NCBI GenBank assembly: GCA_965232165.1
Contig: CBDDOY010000001.1
Location: 62,001 to 126,000, forward strand
Direction of reading: 5' to 3'
Length of the DNA: 64,000 nt
Origin: UBA2779 sp965232165
GTDB lineage: Bacteria > Spirochaetota > Spirochaetia > DSM-2461
The notes under the pieces were generated by a model. That model made no database searches, was not told the origin of the DNA, and saw only the letters and a program-made list of their open reading frames with translations. Below are positions 10,232-17,291 of this stretch, piece after piece. Numbering within the stretch: position 1 is the first letter of the stretch; every line of letters begins with the position of its first letter. The position numbers and the translations under genes were made by a program.

Positions 10232-10612
10232 TTACTTAACCTCAACAGTAGCTCCGGCCGCTTCAAGTTTATCCTTCACGGAAGCTGCCTCATCTTTAGA
10301 CACACTTTCCTTGACCATGCTGTTTCCAGCTTCAACAAGTTCCTTGGCCTCTTTGAGACCCAGCCCGGTGAGGGCACGCACTTCCTTGATAACGCCAATT
10401 TTCTTGCCCTCGCCGAATCCCACAAGAACAACATCGAATTCCGTCTGCTCCTCAACTGCACTCTCTTCTGCAGCGGCAGCGACAGGACCGGCAGCGAAGG
10501 CGACGGGGGCGGCGGCACTTACCCCAAATTTCTCCTCCATAGCCTTTACCAATTCGGAAACCTCAAGAACGGTCATGCCGGCAATGGCATCCAAAATTTC
10601 TTCGGTAGTCAT
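10232..10612 (-). CDS. rplL: 50S ribosomal protein L7/L12
   Basis: L7/L12 forms the multimeric ribosomal stalk that recruits translational GTPases. The start ATG at 10612 (MTTEEILDAIAGMTVLEVSE) follows AAGGAGAAG; a longer upstream reading is not needed. The 126-aa protein has the N-terminal dimerisation helices, an Ala-rich hinge (residues about 38-55) and the globular C-terminal domain VGFGEGKKIGVIKEVRALTG...GLKEAKELVE. It lies downstream of rplJ with a 144-base spacer. Confidence 0.97.
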   Translation of the reverse strand: MTTEEILDAIAGMTVLEVSELVKAMEEKFGVSAAAPVAFAAGPVAAAAEESAVEEQTEFDVVLVGFGEGKKIGVIKEVRALTGLGLKEAKELVEAGNSMVKESVSKDEAASVKDKLEAAGATVEVK

Positions 10613-10687
10613 ATTATCTTCTCCTTGAATCTTAACGGCGACAGCAGACAACCAATGTAGCTTTGAAGACTGACAGCCATATTAATT

Positions 10688-10724
10688 ATTATACTACATG
10701 GCAATACTCAGGTAACTCTACCTG
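10688..10724 (-). promoter_or_regulatory. Possible rplL promoter with small hairpin
   Basis: In the rplJ-rplL spacer a perfect -10 TATAAT (10693-10688) is preceded at 16 bases by a weak -35 TTACCT (10715-10710). The -35 overlaps a 6-bp hairpin (CAGGTA/TACCTG, 10709-10724). This could raise L7/L12 synthesis, which is needed in excess over L10. The -35 match is poor, so the call is tentative. Confidence 0.35.
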
Positions 10725-10756
10725 ATATTCATTGAATCATACCATGTTTTTTTATT

Positions 10757-11290
10757 TCAACTCTCTTGATCTTTCTTATCCCTAACTGCGCCTAGGGTAC
10801 GAACCAGCTTTGTCGTTATACCGCTCAGCGCATAGGCAACATTATTCAACGGCGCATTCATAGCCCCCATGAGCATCTGCACCAATTCCAGCTTTGACGG
10901 AAGCTTACTCAATGCCTCAATACTCTTAGCATCATAGGCATCCCCGCTCACCAATCCGCCTTTGATCTTTGTCGGCATCTCCTTTGACAGCCGAAGCAAT
11001 ATCTTCGCGGCCGCTCCGGCATCATCACCGCAATAAGCAATGGCAGTCGGACCGACTAAATAGGGAGACACCTCCCCATGATTCAACCGTGAAAAGGCTA
11101 TCTTCGCGAAATTGTTCTTAACTACGTGAAACTCCGCCCCGACATCGCGAAGTGCGGTACGCAGCTCGGAAATCTGGGCCACAGTAAGGCCGCGATAGTC
11201 GGCAAACAGAAGTCCCTGGTTTTTTTCAAACCCCTCCTTCAAAGCGGCAACTGCTTCAATCTTGTATTGTTGAACCGTAGCTTCTTTCAT
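10757..11290 (-). CDS. rplJ: 50S ribosomal protein L10
   Basis: L10 anchors L7/L12 dimers to the large subunit. The start is taken as the ATG at 11290 (MKEATVQQYKIEAVAALKEG) because GGTGGG lies just upstream; a GTG 9 bases earlier is the alternative. The 177-aa protein contains the family segment GLLFADYRGLTVAQISELR, the region VVKNNFAKIAF and a C-terminal helix for stalk binding. The start is one base past the rplA stop, so there is no room for an L10 leader of the kind that regulates rplJL in E. coli. Confidence 0.97.
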   Translation of the reverse strand: MKEATVQQYKIEAVAALKEGFEKNQGLLFADYRGLTVAQISELRTALRDVGAEFHVVKNNFAKIAFSRLNHGEVSPYLVGPTAIAYCGDDAGAAAKILLRLSKEMPTKIKGGLVSGDAYDAKSIEALSKLPSKLELVQMLMGAMNAPLNNVAYALSGITTKLVRTLGAVRDKKDQES

Positions 11291-11291
11291 A

Positions 11292-11972
11292 TTACCCACC
11301 TACTCCTACTTGCAGCTTCAATCCCGGACCCATGGTGGAGGCCAGATTCAGCGATCTGATGAAGTCACCCTTCACATCGGACGGCCGTTTCTTCCCCAGT
11401 TCATCGAGGAAAGCATGTATATTCGTCTTGAGATGAGAAGCATCCATAGACACCTTGCCAATAGCGAGATGAACGACTCCGCCCTTATCGGCACGGAATT
11501 CGATACGGCCCTGCTTCAACTCCGCCACAGCGCCCTTCACATCCATGGTAACTGTTCGAGTCTTCGGATTCGGCATCATCCCCCGTCTCCCCAGAATGGG
11601 CCCCAGCTTACCGACATCCCTCATCATATCAGGAGTCGCAACACAGACATCAAAATCCAGCCACCCGCCCTTGATCTTCTCCACATAGTCTTCACCGCCG
11701 ACATAGGCTGCACCGGCATCCTCAGCCTCTTTGGCCTTTTCTCCCTTTGCAAACACCAGGACTCGTTTCTCTGCTGCAAACTGATAAGGCAGGACAAGGA
11801 TATCTCTAACAGAATGACTCTTCTTGATATTCAGTCTAGCAGAAACTTCGACTGTCTCATCAAACTTAGCGAATGCCAACCCCTTAACCAACGAAACAGC
11901 CTCTTCAATCCCATAGGATTTTTCCGCATCAATCTTCTTCAGAGCTTCTAAGTACTTCTTTCCCCGTTTCAT
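11292..11972 (-). CDS. rplA: 50S ribosomal protein L1
   Basis: L1 forms the mobile stalk at the E site and in many bacteria represses translation of its own mRNA. The protein is 226 aa. It has MKRGKKYLEALKKIDAEKSY at the N-terminus, the segment GGEDYVEKIKGGWLDFDVCV, the L1 signature LGRRGMMPNPKTRTVT and a C-terminal SLNLASTMGPGLKL. The start overlaps the rplK stop as ATGA, so translation is coupled. Confidence 0.97.
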   Translation of the reverse strand: MKRGKKYLEALKKIDAEKSYGIEEAVSLVKGLAFAKFDETVEVSARLNIKKSHSVRDILVLPYQFAAEKRVLVFAKGEKAKEAEDAGAAYVGGEDYVEKIKGGWLDFDVCVATPDMMRDVGKLGPILGRRGMMPNPKTRTVTMDVKGAVAELKQGRIEFRADKGGVVHLAIGKVSMDASHLKTNIHAFLDELGKKRPSDVKGDFIRSLNLASTMGPGLKLQVGVGG

Positions 11973-12406
11973 GATAAACCTTCCACATTGACGCCCATGC
12001 TGCGGGCCGTTCCGGCGATTATCTTAGCCGCCGCATCAATATCATTGGCATTCAGGTCCTGCATCTTCGTTCCTGCAATTTTCTTAAGCTGATCCAGAGA
12101 AATACTCGAAACCTTAACCTTATTAGGCTCGGACGAACCCTTCTCCAGACCGATGGCTTTCTTGATCAAAACCGCCGCCGGCGGGGTTTTCAACTCAAAT
12201 GTAAAACTCCGGTCGGCGAATACAGAAATGACCACGGGAATGGTCATCCCTGGTTCGTATCCCTTGGTTCTATCGTTGAACTGCTGTACGAACTGAGGGG
12301 CGCTCACCCCGTGAGGTCCCAAAGCCGGCCCAACAGGGGGCGCGGGAGTGGCCTTCCCTGCGGGCACCTGCAGCTTTATTACCGTTGTTACTTTTTTCTT
12401 TGCCAT
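11969..12406 (-). CDS. rplK: 50S ribosomal protein L11
   Basis: L11 binds the GTPase-associated region of 23S rRNA. The true start is the ATG at 12406 (MAKKKVTTVIKLQVPAGKAT), directly behind GGAGGTCTTT. The 145-aa protein has the proline-rich N-terminal segment ATPAPPVGPALGPHGV and the C-terminal RNA-binding segment GLEKGSSEPNKVKVSSIS...TARSMGVNVEG. It heads the rplKAJL group, and a probable L1-binding hairpin lies in its leader. Confidence 0.97.
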   Translation of the reverse strand: MAKKKVTTVIKLQVPAGKATPAPPVGPALGPHGVSAPQFVQQFNDRTKGYEPGMTIPVVISVFADRSFTFELKTPPAAVLIKKAIGLEKGSSEPNKVKVSSISLDQLKKIAGTKMQDLNANDIDAAAKIIAGTARSMGVNVEGLS

Positions 12407-12420
12407 TATAAAGACCTCCA

Positions 12421-12460
12421 AACGTGGTACAAGCATCGTGAAGACAATCACGACTCCCAG
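12421..12460 (-). promoter_or_regulatory. Possible L1 autoregulatory site in the rplK leader
   Basis: The rplK leader holds GGGAGTCGTGATTGTCTTCA followed by CGATGC and ACCACG. A 6-bp hairpin (12436-12453) is flanked by GGGAG and GATGC. This resembles the hairpin with conserved asymmetric loop that L1 recognises in L11-L1 operon leaders. It is a structural resemblance only. Confidence 0.4.
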
Positions 12461-12497
12461 CCAATGCTGCGTATGCAGCGGTTATATCATCTATGCC

Positions 12498-12668
12498 TTA
12501 AGGGCACTTCTAAAAAACCCATTTAGTTCCTGACTCGATCTTTTCCGCCGCTACTGCGTTGTCAAAATACTCAACTAAGCTTAAGCTACGCTTGAGCTTT
12601 TGCCGTCTTGTATCGACAAAAAATTTCTTCGTCAATTTCCTAAAGCTGTTTTTTAGAGGTGCCCTTAA
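12498..12668. repeat. Family B repeat (MITE-like) in the rplK-nusG spacer
   Basis: A 171-base element is bounded by inverted ends. The left end is TTAAGGGCACTTCTAAAAAA and the right end, read inward on the other strand, is TTAAGGGCACCTCTAAAAAA. TTAA at both ends may be a target duplication. The core (12551-12615: ACTGCGTTG, CAAAAT, AAGCTACGC, CTTGTATC) recurs at 49690-49752 (reversed) and 60100-60160. It lies inside a ribosomal-protein operon, between the nusG stop and the rplK leader. Confidence 0.8.
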
Positions 12669-12678
12669 CCAATATTTT

Positions 12679-13233
12679 CTAAGTGCGCACCACCTGGGAA
12701 AAACTCACCTCGACAGGGGTAGAACGTCCAAAGATACCCACCATAACACGAAGCTTGCTTTTCTCCTGATTAACAAACTCAATAGTTCCCTTAAAGGACT
12801 CGAATGGCCCCTCAATGATCTGCACTTCCTCTCCAATATCAAAATCCTGCCTGGCATGTATCCGCCGCTCGGTTTTGATTGCACCGGATTTCTGCAATAT
12901 TCTCTTTGCCTCTTCGACAGAAATCGGCTGTGGTTTAGCGGTTTTCCCTGTGCCGACAAAACCGGTCACACTTTGAATCCTGCGGATGGCACTGCATGGA
13001 ACCTTCCATCCCCGCTCGGGGAGATCCATCTCCACCAGAATATACCCTGGCAGGAATTTGCGGCTTACAGTGCGCCTCTTCCCGCCACGAAGCTCTGTAA
13101 CCTCTTCAGCCGGCACTTTCACATCGGTGACGACATCTCCCAGGCTGCCGTCTTCCATCATCAGGCGGATGAACTTCTCCACCTTGTTTTCATGTCCGGT
13201 AAAAGTATGGAGCACATACCAGTCTTTTGCCAT
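12679..13233 (-). CDS. nusG: Transcription termination/antitermination factor NusG
   Basis: NusG binds RNA polymerase and couples it to Rho or the ribosome. The 184-aa protein starts MAKDWYVLHTFTGHENKVEK, the classic NGN-domain opening. It contains LPGYILVEMDLPERGWKVP and ends in a KOW domain (EEVQIIEGPFESFKGTIEFV). It is 23 bases from secE in the usual secE-nusG order and upstream of rplK. The family B repeat separates its stop codon from rplK. Confidence 0.97.
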   Translation of the reverse strand: MAKDWYVLHTFTGHENKVEKFIRLMMEDGSLGDVVTDVKVPAEEVTELRGGKRRTVSRKFLPGYILVEMDLPERGWKVPCSAIRRIQSVTGFVGTGKTAKPQPISVEEAKRILQKSGAIKTERRIHARQDFDIGEEVQIIEGPFESFKGTIEFVNQEKSKLRVMVGIFGRSTPVEVSFSQVVRT

Positions 13234-13256
13234 AATTAATCCCTTGCGGCCTTGAA

Positions 13257-13445
13257 TCAGAGAATGCCAAAAAGAGCAATAAGACCCTGTGACAAGAGGA
13301 AATCCACAAGCCCAAAGAAGAGAGCAAACACTATTGTGGAAACTATGACAACTTTCACCGAAGCCCTCACGGTCTCACGGCTAGGCCATACGACCTTCCT
13401 GAGTTCTCCATAGCTCTCCATAATAAACATTCTTATTCTCTTCAT
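13257..13445 (-). CDS. secE: Preprotein translocase subunit SecE
   Basis: SecE is the essential clamp subunit of the SecYEG channel. This 62-aa single-span form has an amphipathic N-terminal helix with the family motif ELRKVVWPSRETV and a single transmembrane segment (VVIVSTIVFALFFGLVDFLL). Its place between tRNA-Trp and nusG is the standard bacterial arrangement. Confidence 0.95.
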   Translation of the reverse strand: MKRIRMFIMESYGELRKVVWPSRETVRASVKVVIVSTIVFALFFGLVDFLLSQGLIALFGIL

Positions 13446-13467
13446 ATCATACCTCGTAAAGAAATTT

Positions 13468-13540
13468 CAGGCCAGGCAGGACTCGAACCTGCAACTTCCG
13501 GTTTTGGAGACCGGCGCTCTGCCATTGGAGCTACTGGCCT
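13468..13540 (-). tRNA. tRNA-Trp (CCA)
   Basis: The 73-base cloverleaf has acceptor stem AGGCCAG/CTGGCCT, discriminator G, a D-arm with GTAGCTCCAATGGCAGAGC, anticodon loop CTCCAAA giving CCA, and T-arm GCAGGTTCGAGTCCTGC. CCA is not encoded. A tRNA-Trp just upstream of secE is a common arrangement. Confidence 0.97.
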
Positions 13541-13598
13541 AGATACAGCGTCTATACCAAATGGCAATGAGCGGCAATGAATAACATCTTAGTCCTAA

Positions 13599-13775
13599 TT
13601 ACTTGATCTTCGCTTCTTTGTGAAGAGTAACCTTTCTATCCCACTTGCAGAATTTTTTAAATTCCATCTTCCCCTGGATGTTTCTCCGGTTTTTAAACGT
13701 CGTATAATTCCTTCTGCTGCATTCAGTACATTGGAGTGCAACTTTCTCTACCGCGCTTTTCTTTGTCTTTGCCAT
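13599..13775 (-). CDS. rpmG: 50S ribosomal protein L33
   Basis: The start is the ATG at 13775 (MAKTKKSAVEKVALQCTECS), behind GGAGGG; a longer upstream frame has no family support. The 58-aa L33 contains RRNYTTFKNRRN and ends KVTLHKEAKIK. One zinc pair (CTEC) is intact, but the second is reduced to FCKWDRK. The ribbon therefore has three cysteines and is intermediate between zinc-binding and zinc-free L33. It lies between tRNA-Thr and tRNA-Trp, as in many bacteria. Confidence 0.95.
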   Translation of the reverse strand: MAKTKKSAVEKVALQCTECSRRNYTTFKNRRNIQGKMEFKKFCKWDRKVTLHKEAKIK

Positions 13776-13836
13776 ATTATTATCCCTCCGACCTTCACAT
13801 GATTCCACCGCCACACAGAAAGGCGGGACGGAGACA

Positions 13837-13909
13837 AGCCTCCGATCGGATTTGAACCGATGACCCCAGCCTTACCATGGCTGTGCTCTACCGACTGAGC
13901 TACAGAGGC
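13837..13909 (-). tRNA. tRNA-Thr (GGT)
   Basis: The acceptor stem GCCTCTG/CGGAGGC has one G-T pair. The D-arm is GTAGCTCAGTCGGTAGAGC, the anticodon stem CAGCC/GGCTG carries loop ATGGTAA (anticodon GGT), and the T-arm is ATCGGTTCAAATCCGAT. CCA is not encoded. It is the first transcript unit behind the promoter at 13924-13952. Confidence 0.96.
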
Positions 13910-13923
13910 AACAAACGGACCCT

Positions 13924-13952
13924 ATGTTATTCATGAGAAGAAATTGTGTCAA
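13924..13952 (-). promoter_or_regulatory. Sigma70-type promoter for tRNA-Thr/rpmG/tRNA-Trp/secE/nusG
   Basis: A perfect -35 TTGACA (13952-13947), a 17-base spacer and -10 TAACAT (13929-13924) end about 15 bases before the tRNA-Thr 5' end. It is the best promoter upstream of the whole minus-strand ribosomal block. Confidence 0.75.
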
Positions 13953-13979
13953 GTAATTTCAGAAAAAGATATGCAAGAA

Positions 13980-15344
13980 TCATGCCGAATAGCCCAGAGC
14001 TGCCGCTGCATCCCAGTATCGGGCATAGGCGGTATCATAACACTCATGAAATTCTCGGCGAGGTTCCACGATCTTTCGTGTACGCACGAATAAGTCCGCC
14101 CCTTCAAGTGGATTATCCACAAATCTCAGGGCCGATAGCGCACAAGCGGCGCATCCGGCCAATTCGGCATCCTCAATCTCCGGTATGATCAGCCGGCAGC
14201 CAGTAATATCCGCCTTCATTTGATTCCACACATCTCCCCTGGCCTGCCCTCCTGTAACCCTCATCTCTTCCACCTTCATCCCGGCGGACTCAAGAATCTC
14301 AATTCCCCGCCTCACCCCATAGCCAATGGACTCCATCACGGCCCTCCCTATCTGCGCCGGACCATGGCCGGGCTCAAGGCGGTGCAAGCTCCCTCCCGTA
14401 AAGACCCAGAACACATCCTCCAGCCGACTCGGAAAAAACAGAGGCTCCCTCCCGCCGGGCATCAGCTCATCCACCTCAGACAGTGTGACTTCATAAGGTT
14501 TATGCTCCTGTCCTGTCAAGCGGCGGTACCATTCGAAGACCGTCCCGGTAGAAGCCAGAATTATAGCTGCATTCCATAATCCCTCTACCAAGTGCGGCAG
14601 GTCTCTGATTCGGGGGTCTCCCGAAGGAATCTCCGTGCAGTAGTTTATACCTTCGCTCGTGCCAGCCCTGTCGCATACCATGCCCGGCGCCGCCGTTCCC
14701 GAGCCCAACAGCGCCGCCATGTAGTCTGTGCCGACAGAGACGACCGGCACACCTTCAAGCAGACCGGACAATGCCCCGGGTTCTCGGCTGACTTCCCCAA
14801 TGATTGTTCCCATCGTGACAATTTCGGGGAAGAGTCTTTCCTCAAGGCCATAGGCGTCAATCTGAGAGGGGGTCCAAACATAGGGACGGAAAGACTCGTG
14901 GGGGATGGTCATTGTCGGCCTGCCGGTGAGCCGGAACTGAAGCCATTCAGGGGGAGAGAGAAGCCAGCGAGCCTTCTTCAGCACTGTGCCGCCGTCATAA
15001 GCCTTAAGCGATGCCGCCTTGGGCAGATAGAAAGACTCCGTCCCTTCAATTCTCTTCCCGTCATTCTGCAGCCAGAGCAGCGCCGAAGTGAGCGGAACCC
15101 CCTGTCCGTCGCAGGCAACCAGAGATGGACCATTGCCGCTTATAGCGACCGCTGCAATCCGATTCGCCGGAAGCCTCTTCAACGCTTCACGGAAAGCCCA
15201 TTCCCATTGCAGGGGATCAAACCCCGGCGGCTTCAATACTGGAGAATTGGAATAAGGAACACGGATACGGTGTTTTAAATCACCGTCGAAAGAAAGAAGC
15301 CCGGCTTTGAGGGAACAGGTTCCAAGGTCAACGGCAAGTATCAT
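13980..15344 (-). CDS. FGGY-family carbohydrate kinase, xylulokinase-like
   Basis: FGGY kinases phosphorylate sugars or polyols using ATP. The 454-aa protein starts MILAVDLGTCSLKAGLLSFD, the ribonuclease-H-like ATP-binding opening. It continues with AVAISGNGPSLVACDGQG and ALLWLQNDGKRIEG, and its C-terminal domain has VTGGQARGDVWNQMKADITG and DAELAGCAACALSAL, the closest resemblance being to xylulokinases. The substrate cannot be fixed from sequence. The start overlaps the stop of the PRPP-synthetase-like gene as ATGA, which suggests a joint role in pentose phosphate supply. Confidence 0.85.
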   Translation of the reverse strand: MILAVDLGTCSLKAGLLSFDGDLKHRIRVPYSNSPVLKPPGFDPLQWEWAFREALKRLPANRIAAVAISGNGPSLVACDGQGVPLTSALLWLQNDGKRIEGTESFYLPKAASLKAYDGGTVLKKARWLLSPPEWLQFRLTGRPTMTIPHESFRPYVWTPSQIDAYGLEERLFPEIVTMGTIIGEVSREPGALSGLLEGVPVVSVGTDYMAALLGSGTAAPGMVCDRAGTSEGINYCTEIPSGDPRIRDLPHLVEGLWNAAIILASTGTVFEWYRRLTGQEHKPYEVTLSEVDELMPGGREPLFFPSRLEDVFWVFTGGSLHRLEPGHGPAQIGRAVMESIGYGVRRGIEILESAGMKVEEMRVTGGQARGDVWNQMKADITGCRLIIPEIEDAELAGCAACALSALRFVDNPLEGADLFVRTRKIVEPRREFHECYDTAYARYWDAAAALGYSA

Positions 15345-16609
15345 AAGGTATCGGGGAAGAGATCAGGACTTTCAATTTTAGGCTGTTTAGCCAGCATGCG
15401 CTGTATCATCACGCTATTATCCAACAGCGGAGATACTGAACGGTTATGATGGACACGGCTTATGGTGCGGGCAAAAAGATTGGAAACCTTGGCCGTTTTA
15501 TACCATGGTTTATTCAAAATGCTTTGCGGAAGAGTCACCGCATTAGTGCCGATTATGTAATCGAACGCTCTTTCCTCATAGGCATTGTCGAAATGCTTTA
15601 TGGCCTCGCCGGAGAAAAGGGGCAGCGAAACCGCACAGATGATTTTCTTTGCGCCCATATCCCTGATAATCCGAATCGCGTTAAGAATAGTTCCTCCCGT
15701 ACCCAGAATGTCATCCGCCATGAACACAGTCTTCCCTTCGACGCTTCCGAGCAATCGCGCCTTGGAAATATTTGTATCCTGAGCATTTCGCGAAATCCTG
15801 GAATAATCCCTCTCCTTATATAATAGAGCCAGCGGCTTACGGAGACTGCCGGCATAAAACCTGTTGCGTCCAATCGCACCCGTGTCGGGTGCGACGACCA
15901 CCAGATCTTCATTAACAAAATCGAGGACCTCACGCACTGTCCGCAATATCTGATAGGAGGCATGGAGATTCTCAAGACTGAGCGATCTAAAACCGTGATC
16001 AATCTCCCTTGAATGAATATCTAGCGTGATGATACGGGCCACCCCCATATTTTCATAAATACGGCCGAGCATGGATGCGGTGAGCCCCTCCCGGCCATCC
16101 TTCTTATGCTGCCGGCCGTAGGGATAAGTCGGGACAACTAAGGTAACCCTGCGGGCCCCCGCATGAGTAACCGTATCAATTGCCGTCATCAAGGCCATCA
16201 AATGATCGTTCACCGACATAGAGGCCAGGGCTTCACCTAAAGGGACCGGCTGACTGTTGGATACATCTTGCACGATGTAGACATCCAGTCCTCGCACACT
16301 GCTTTCAATGGTCGTTTTGATTTCACCATTGGCAAATCTTGTAAACTGACAGGGAATTTTGAAAGAAGGGCATCGATAGCCGTCAGCGCCGCCGACATCG
16401 AATACACGGTGACTTATCAAATCATCGGTCTTATTAAGTTCACGAAAGGCTTCTTCCCGGCTCATGCCGTAGAGTTTTGCGATAAACCGGGCCTTTTGCT
16501 CGAAACGCCTCTGATAGATAGTCTTGAGGTGGGCAACGATCTCCTCAGTAAATACTTCTCCTCCCGGACAAGCCAGCACTCCAAGAGTAGTCGGTTTAGC
16601 AAAACTCAT
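15341..16609 (-). CDS. Ribose-phosphate pyrophosphokinase-like protein, long form
   Basis: PRPP synthetases make phosphoribosyl pyrophosphate from ribose 5-phosphate and ATP. This protein is 422 aa, about 100 longer than the usual enzyme, with an N-terminal extension rich in charged residues. It retains the middle region VTLVVPTYPYGRQHKKDGRE...ITLDIHSREIDHGF, the segment VVAPDTGAIGRNRFYAG and a PRPP-binding loop VFMADDILGTGGT. The loop differs from the usual VDDMIDTGGT. Extended homologues of this kind occur in spirochaetes. Whether it makes PRPP or is a relative with another role is open. Confidence 0.8.
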   Translation of the reverse strand: MSFAKPTTLGVLACPGGEVFTEEIVAHLKTIYQRRFEQKARFIAKLYGMSREEAFRELNKTDDLISHRVFDVGGADGYRCPSFKIPCQFTRFANGEIKTTIESSVRGLDVYIVQDVSNSQPVPLGEALASMSVNDHLMALMTAIDTVTHAGARRVTLVVPTYPYGRQHKKDGREGLTASMLGRIYENMGVARIITLDIHSREIDHGFRSLSLENLHASYQILRTVREVLDFVNEDLVVVAPDTGAIGRNRFYAGSLRKPLALLYKERDYSRISRNAQDTNISKARLLGSVEGKTVFMADDILGTGGTILNAIRIIRDMGAKKIICAVSLPLFSGEAIKHFDNAYEERAFDYIIGTNAVTLPQSILNKPWYKTAKVSNLFARTISRVHHNRSVSPLLDNSVMIQRMLAKQPKIESPDLFPDTL

Positions 16610-16772
16610 GCGATATCATACTCCAGGGTAACGCAGACCGAGCTGAAATCAGGTATGCCACAGGCATTCAAAAAAAGAATATACACAAAGAACCAAATGG
16701 GGAACCCTGATAATAAAAATTTATGGACTCGGAGGTTTTAATCAGCAAGGAACACCTCGACCGACTGGTATC

Positions 16773-16923
16773 CTGTGTTCCGCAGCTTTCAGATATCAAT
16801 ATCTGGGCGCACCCCTTCGGGTCGGGCTTTCCACTCCAATGCCTTAATCCGGCAGCCTGGCCCCCCGGCTCATTGCCAATCGCCGGGGCAGCCGGCGGCA
16901 TTTCCGTTTCAATCCCTTGCGCG
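16773..16923 (+). repeat. Family A repeat, copy 1
   Basis: The sequence contains TGTTCCGCAGCTTT, then ATCTGGGCGCACCCCTTCGG, TCGGGCTTTCCACTCCAATG, CGCCGGGGCAGCC and CAATCCCTTGCG. It is colinear with 59867-60014, with 49902-50040 (reversed) and partly with 55729-55817 (reversed). In one frame it reads FGSGFPLQ-CL, a peptide repeated at every copy. Confidence 0.85.
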
Positions 16924-16956
16924 GCTATTATCATTCAGTAATGGTACAGCACACTG

Positions 16957-17090
16957 GGAGTCTGTCACGCCGTATTTTGTGCTTTACTGCTGCCAATTGA
17001 CCAATGGGCGGCCGCGCGCCTGATGATTGAAGGGACACCGAAGGCGGTTGAAGGAATGATAAATCCGCAAGCTGTTTTTTATAGGTGCCC
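16957..17090 (+). repeat. Degenerate family B repeat next to family A
   Basis: After the family A copy comes TACAGCACA, also found at the 60.0-kb copy, then GGAGTCTGTCA (the family B left-end type). The stretch closes with GCTGTTTTTTATAGGTGCCC, which matches the GGGCAC-type right end at 12.66 kb. The core between them is not recognisable, so this is a decayed or recombined copy with mixed ends. Confidence 0.5.
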
Positions 17091-17243
17091 ATAAGCGGCT
17101 GAAATAAGTGAACGGCTGCAAAATCAGCGCTCGTCATTGCTTATTCTGAAACAGATATGCTATGAGAGCTGTGTCATCCCTCTTGCGGCGGAACCGAATG
17201 AAAGAGAGTTTCGGCGCCGTCTGCCGAATTGAGACATCCGCAG

Positions 17244-17272
17244 TTTTCATAGCAGTCCATGCAGTATATAAT
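17244..17272 (+). promoter_or_regulatory. Sigma70-type promoter for ftsH-gltS
   Basis: The -35 TTTTCA (17244-17249), a 17-base spacer and a perfect -10 TATAAT (17267-17272) lie about 20 bases before the ftsH ATG at 17292. This predicts a very short leader. Confidence 0.6.
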
Positions 17273-17291
17273 GACGGCTGTATGAGGATTT

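Larger units (their letters stand above)
16610..17291. other. Repeat-filled spacer between divergent units
   Basis: This 682-base region separates the minus-strand PRPP gene from plus-strand ftsH. It holds a family A repeat, a degenerate family B repeat and the ftsH promoter. Short open frames here are translations of the repeats and are not treated as genes. Confidence 0.7.

Noticed and set aside
9967..10266. 99-codon minus-strand frame across the rplL-rpoB spacer
   Set aside because: It begins inside rplL, has no ribosome site and no family features, and the spacer position explains it.
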